From Microcaldota archaeon (GTDB lineage Archaea; Micrarchaeota; Micrarchaeia; Micrarchaeales; CABMGC01): 41,925 bases of DNA. Both the position numbers and the translations under genes were made by a program. Of the stretch, positions 38,717 through 41,925 are shown in pieces (positions within the stretch are counted from its first letter, which is position 1; the number at the start of each line of letters is the position of its first letter). The stretch is taken from assembly GCA_028867115.1 (NCBI GenBank), contig JAGWGY010000004.1:1-41925 (forward strand), written 5' to 3'. Below the pieces are notes generated by a model. That model did not search any database. It had not been told where the DNA came from and saw only the letters and a list, made by a program, of their open reading frames with translations.

Positions 38717-39565
38717 ATGTCTATCCTGGGCGACATAGGGCTCCTCTTCGCAAGGCAGTGGATTGCGGGAGTGGACGAAGCTGATGCGATAAGGGCAGCA
38801 TTGAAGGTAAACTCCAAAAACGAGCAAGTGATCCTCAACTATCTCGGGGAAAACTTCAGCGAAAAGGGCCAGGCGCGCCGCAGCGTCATGATCTACCTTA
38901 ACCTGCTCAGGCAGATGAAAATTAATCGGATAAGGGGCAGCATATCTGTAAAGCCCTCCCAGCTTGGGATACTGATAAGCGATGCCGAGTTTTACCGGAA
39001 CCTCTCAAGGATAGCCTCACATGCATATGGCCTCGGATTCGATGTGTGGATTGACGCAGAGGAGTACGAGTATGTGGACAGGTCGCTCGGGGTGTTTCTG
39101 AGGGCTCTCAAGCGGCACAAGAATATTGGCATGGCGGTCCAGTGCAAACTTAGGCGAAGCATGGACGATGCAATGGGGATTGCCGCAAAAGGGGGCATGG
39201 TCAGGCTTGTGAAGGGCGCGTACAAGGAGCCGGCGGCAGCATCATTTGAGGATGACGATTCGATCAGGCAGAATTATATCGAGGTGATGAAAACGCTGGT
39301 CTCAAAGAGGGCGAAGGTCATGGTCGCAACGCACGATGCAAGCATTATAGAGGAGGCGATCGAGCTTGGGAAACGCAGGAAGCAGAAAATAAAGTTTGCA
39401 ATGCTGATGGGAATAAGAAGCAGGCTAGCACAAAAGTTAGCAGATGGGGGCAATGAGGTTCACATCTACGCCCCGTTTGGCGAAGAGTGGTTTGATTATT
39501 CGATGCGCAGGATAAAGGAGGAGGGGCACGCAATACTGCTGCTGCGCTCTATAATACAGCAGTGA
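38717..39565 (+). CDS. Proline dehydrogenase (PRODH)
   Basis: A 282-residue FAD-dependent TIM-barrel enzyme oxidising proline to pyrroline-5-carboxylate. RLVKGAYKEP (about 153-162) is the FAD/substrate motif, and YAPFGEEWFDYSMRRIKE near the C-terminus (about 252-269) is the conserved PFG...W..Y..RR signature. The monofunctional size lacks the P5C dehydrogenase domain, and no P5CDH gene is seen. It starts 6 nt after the HAD gene. A substrate other than proline is possible. Confidence 0.85.
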   Translation: MSILGDIGLLFARQWIAGVDEADAIRAALKVNSKNEQVILNYLGENFSEKGQARRSVMIYLNLLRQMKINRIRGSISVKPSQLGILISDAEFYRNLSRIASHAYGLGFDVWIDAEEYEYVDRSLGVFLRALKRHKNIGMAVQCKLRRSMDDAMGIAAKGGMVRLVKGAYKEPAAASFEDDDSIRQNYIEVMKTLVSKRAKVMVATHDASIIEEAIELGKRRKQKIKFAMLMGIRSRLAQKLADGGNEVHIYAPFGEEWFDYSMRRIKEEGHAILLLRSIIQQ

Positions 39566-39660
39566 GCGTTTTTCAGATGCGTATATCTCATCACTGATCA
39601 GAAATACCTCGTATCATCATCAGGAATATCTTGCCGCCCATCCTTTAATACCTTGCTGGG

Positions 39661-40527
39661 TCAGCCCAACGTAAGTACAAGGGCCATCGCGACCATCACT
39701 ATGCTGAGTGCGATCTTCCACAAAAGCCCCCTCTCCTTGAACATGATGCCTCCTGCGACCACCGTCATCACGGTGAAAATAGTGCTTCTGAGCGGGGTCG
39801 CAATGCTTACCGGGGCAGAGATCTGGGCGAGCGCGGCAAAGTAGCTCAGCCTGTACCCCATAGTCAGCAATACCGTTGCAACTATAGGGAACTTGTAATC
39901 CACTATGGTCCTGCCTATCTCCTTTATCCCGTTATATTTTATGGATATGAATATTGCGAACTCTATCGCGATTATTATCTGCGTTATTATCATGTACGCA
40001 AAGATGTTGATGTGCAGGAGCTGGTACTTCCCGATCACCGCTGAAATCGCGCTGATGAAGGCGTTTGCTATCATCATGTACTTATACTTGGAGCTGTCAA
40101 ACTCCTTCCTTCCATGGAACCTGCTTGAGAGCACAAGGTAGGTAGCTACTATGATCCCTGCTATTGCCGCATACTGTATTGCGGTCAGATACTCAGAGAG
40201 GAAGACGTAAGCGAGCAGCACAACGAAGAGGACAGGCAGAGCTCCTGAGAGCGATGTCGCGATCGAGAGGCTGCCGTGCTTGTATACTCGCGCAGTCACA
40301 AGATACGTGATTGCAGATAGTGTCCCTCCCACAATTAAGAGAAACCATTGGTACCCTGAGATATCGAACACAGCAAAAGGTATCAGCACAAGGGAGACTA
40401 TCGCTATCAGCCATGAGAATGCGGAGCTGTATTGTGTAGCGTGTTCTGCCTTTAGCGCCCTCTTCTCGACTATTGTTGCCAAAGTCATCAGGAAGGCCGA
40501 AAGCAATATCAGGATGTACCACTCCAT
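39661..40527 (-). CDS. EamA/DMT-family transporter, copy B
   Basis: A 288-residue protein with ten predicted membrane helices arranged as two EamA-like repeats. KRALKAEHATQYSSAFSWL lies near the N-terminus and KFPIVATVLLTMGYRLSYF in the second half. It is a paralog of the gene at 40560, which also has the AEHATQYSSA-like N-terminal motif. The two are tandem on the same strand, 33 nt apart, from a local duplication. The transported compound is unknown. Confidence 0.8.
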   Translation of the reverse strand: MEWYILILLSAFLMTLATIVEKRALKAEHATQYSSAFSWLIAIVSLVLIPFAVFDISGYQWFLLIVGGTLSAITYLVTARVYKHGSLSIATSLSGALPVLFVVLLAYVFLSEYLTAIQYAAIAGIIVATYLVLSSRFHGRKEFDSSKYKYMMIANAFISAISAVIGKYQLLHINIFAYMIITQIIIAIEFAIFISIKYNGIKEIGRTIVDYKFPIVATVLLTMGYRLSYFAALAQISAPVSIATPLRSTIFTVMTVVAGGIMFKERGLLWKIALSIVMVAMALVLTLG

Positions 40528-40559
40528 AGAATCAAAAGATGCCTCTTAACCTTTTTATG

Positions 40560-41432
40560 CTATTGCTGTATCAGCAGGTAGGCAAAGACCGTGATTATGG
40601 CGCTCATCAGAGTCTTCCTCACTATGTCGTCCTCCTTGAAAAAGAATCCACCAATCGGCACGGTCACCAGCACAAAAATCGCATTGTTGAGCGTGCTTGC
40701 GATGCTTATTGGCGCTGTCTTAAGCGCGAAATAGTAAATCACACGTAAGATCAGTATGAGCGAGACAATGGTGAAGAATGTGCTCCTGTAATGCCTCACC
40801 GTGGATGCTATCTCCTTGGGCCCTCCGTACTTTATTGTCGCAAAAGCCGCAAGGCAGGTCGCTGCAACAATCTGGCTTATTATCATGAAGGTGAACACGT
40901 TGATGTGCACCAGCAGGTATTTCCCGACTATGCTCCCTGCAGCACTTACTATCGCATTTATTACGAGCAGGTACTTGTACTTGGAACTCTCATAGTCATT
41001 GTCCTGTTGCCCCGGCTTCTTTCTGAAGAGCATTAGGTATGTGGTTATTATTATCCCAGCGACGCTGAAATATTGAATTGTTGTAAGCTTCTCGGAGAGA
41101 AACGCATAGGCAAAGACCACTATGAAGAAGAGGGGAAGCGTGTTTGATACAGGGGTTGTTGCCGAGAGGTGGGCGTGCTTAATCACCCTGACTCCGAGAA
41201 GCAGGGTCACAGCCGCGAAAGCCCCGAAAATCACCGTATAGGCAAGCTGCAGTGGCGTTATGTTGAAATTTGCGAACGGTATGAATATGAGCGAAACTAT
41301 GGCTAGCAGGAACGATGATGCTGCGCTATACTGTGTCGCGTGCTCCATCTTGAGCGTCCTCTTCTGGATCACCGAGACCAGGACTGAGATGAGCGAAGAT
41401 ATTATCACAAGATAGTACCAGGCAATCATCAT
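40560..41432 (-). CDS. EamA/DMT-family transporter, copy A
   Basis: A 290-residue ten-helix protein, paralogous to the copy at 39661. Both share KMEHATQYSAASSFLLAIVS near the N-terminus, ESSKYKYLLVINA and EKLTTIQYFSVAGIII. It begins at ATG 41432, which overlaps the stop of the metallopeptidase-like gene. The order is metallopeptidase, copy A, then copy B in a probable single transcript. The substrate is unknown. Confidence 0.8.
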   Translation of the reverse strand: MMIAWYYLVIISSLISVLVSVIQKRTLKMEHATQYSAASSFLLAIVSLIFIPFANFNITPLQLAYTVIFGAFAAVTLLLGVRVIKHAHLSATTPVSNTLPLFFIVVFAYAFLSEKLTTIQYFSVAGIIITTYLMLFRKKPGQQDNDYESSKYKYLLVINAIVSAAGSIVGKYLLVHINVFTFMIISQIVAATCLAAFATIKYGGPKEIASTVRHYRSTFFTIVSLILILRVIYYFALKTAPISIASTLNNAIFVLVTVPIGGFFFKEDDIVRKTLMSAIITVFAYLLIQQ

Positions 41433-41914
41433 CTCACGCCGATCCCCTTGAGGAGCTTTGCAAATTCATCCTCTGTTACCCACTCAACAATTAAATATTC
41501 GCGCAACTCCCTTCCGCGCATGCCCATCTTCTTTGCCTCTGCTGCCGCAGTCCTGTAAGCCTCTATCTCGGTCGGCCTCTCCAAGTACCTGAACCTCTTG
41601 TCAAACAGGTCCTTCCCCTCATGGAACTGCCTTATGTGCACGAGCTCGTGGATCAGGTCAAGGCAGAGATAGTCCTGCCTGCCTTTTCTAAGGTACTGCT
41701 GGCTTATCACTATCGTGCCATCATTGTCATCGATGTACGCGTACATCTTCGTTCTCGAAATTCTTATCCTCTGATTCTTGAGAATGCGCTTGTAGCCCCT
41801 TCCAAAGATTTTCTTCATAATGGGTAGCCTGTCAATATGGTCACAGAGGTCCGTGAGCCTGTGCTTTCCGAGTGGGAGCGACCTGTTTATCCTTACGTCC
41901 TGCACGCGCATCAT
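41429..41914 (-). CDS. Small HExxH metallopeptidase-like protein
   Basis: A 161-residue soluble protein with a zinc-binding HELVH motif (His89, Glu90, His93) in LIHELVHIRQFHEG and a downstream RPTEIEAYR whose Glu (about 115 or 117) can be the third ligand, the arrangement of gluzincins. The small size recalls archaeal minigluzincins. A 50-residue N-terminal extension is basic. No signal peptide is present. It is the first gene of a run with two EamA transporters; whether it is a protease or only zinc-binding is open. Confidence 0.7.
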   Translation of the reverse strand: MMRVQDVRINRSLPLGKHRLTDLCDHIDRLPIMKKIFGRGYKRILKNQRIRISRTKMYAYIDDNDGTIVISQQYLRKGRQDYLCLDLIHELVHIRQFHEGKDLFDKRFRYLERPTEIEAYRTAAAEAKKMGMRGRELREYLIVEWVTEDEFAKLLKGIGVR

Positions 41915-41925
41915 TACACGGAGTT

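Noticed and set aside
1-41925. CRISPR arrays and insertion sequences.
   Set aside because: No regularly spaced direct repeats, transposase motifs or terminal inverted repeats were seen on reading the window.

Overview
The window is a gene-dense archaeal chromosome segment. The archaeal signature is broad: membrane-anchored LonB protease, clamp-loader small subunit RfcS, topoisomerase VI subunit A, archaeal-type TyrRS, isopentenyl phosphate kinase, an intron-containing tRNA-Trp, TATA-box promoters about 25-35 nt before starts, and many leaderless or GTG/TTG starts. Short overlapping genes, many small lineage-restricted membrane proteins and a bacterial-type heme operon point to a DPANN lineage, perhaps Micrarchaeota/ARMAN-like. 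That placement is inference, since no rRNA is present.

Region by region. 1-520 is a truncated Lrp-like regulator. 660-5228 is a seven-gene operon that looks like a reduced type IV secretion or DNA-transfer apparatus: VirB2/TrbC-like pilin, VirB6/CedA-like channel protein, a VirB3-like hairpin joined to a VirB4 N-domain, a separate VirB4/HerA-type ATPase, and three unknown proteins. 5300-18400 is mostly housekeeping: zinc ribbon, coiled-coil protein, Nudix, IleRS, a CDP-alcohol phosphatidyltransferase next to a phosphomannomutase-like HAD protein, RfcS, TrmI-type methyltransferase, topoisomerase IA, two half-size drug/metabolite transporters and TyrRS. 18401-18712 is the longest gene-free stretch and holds a palindromic element, three TATA boxes and a possible structured RNA. 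18713-21814 is LonB and Top6A. 21831-24048 carries tandem secreted, cysteine-rich, membrane-anchored paralogs with a decayed third copy between them, followed by a convergent pilus/secretion ATPase.

25384-29614 is an isoprenoid block: mevalonate kinase, Idi-1 and a mevalonate-diphosphate-decarboxylase-family enzyme in one minus-strand run, with isopentenyl phosphate kinase beyond an NDP-kinase-like gene. No phosphomevalonate kinase is present, so an IPK-dependent alternative route for archaeal lipids is likely. 30649-35225 is a compact heme operon (unknown small gene, HemC-HemD fusion, coproheme decarboxylase HemQ/ChdC, HemE, ferrochelatase). The set matches the bacterial coproporphyrin-dependent route rather than the siroheme route usual in archaea. 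The right end has an MFS transporter, an alpha/beta hydrolase, tRNA-Trp(CCA) with a 79-nt intron, Nudix, HAD, proline dehydrogenase, two EamA-type transporters and a small HExxH metalloprotein.

The most notable items are the reduced T4SS/Ced-like operon, the heme operon, the tRNA-Trp intron, a promoter element shared by IleRS and TyrRS, and the secreted paralog array with its pseudogene.
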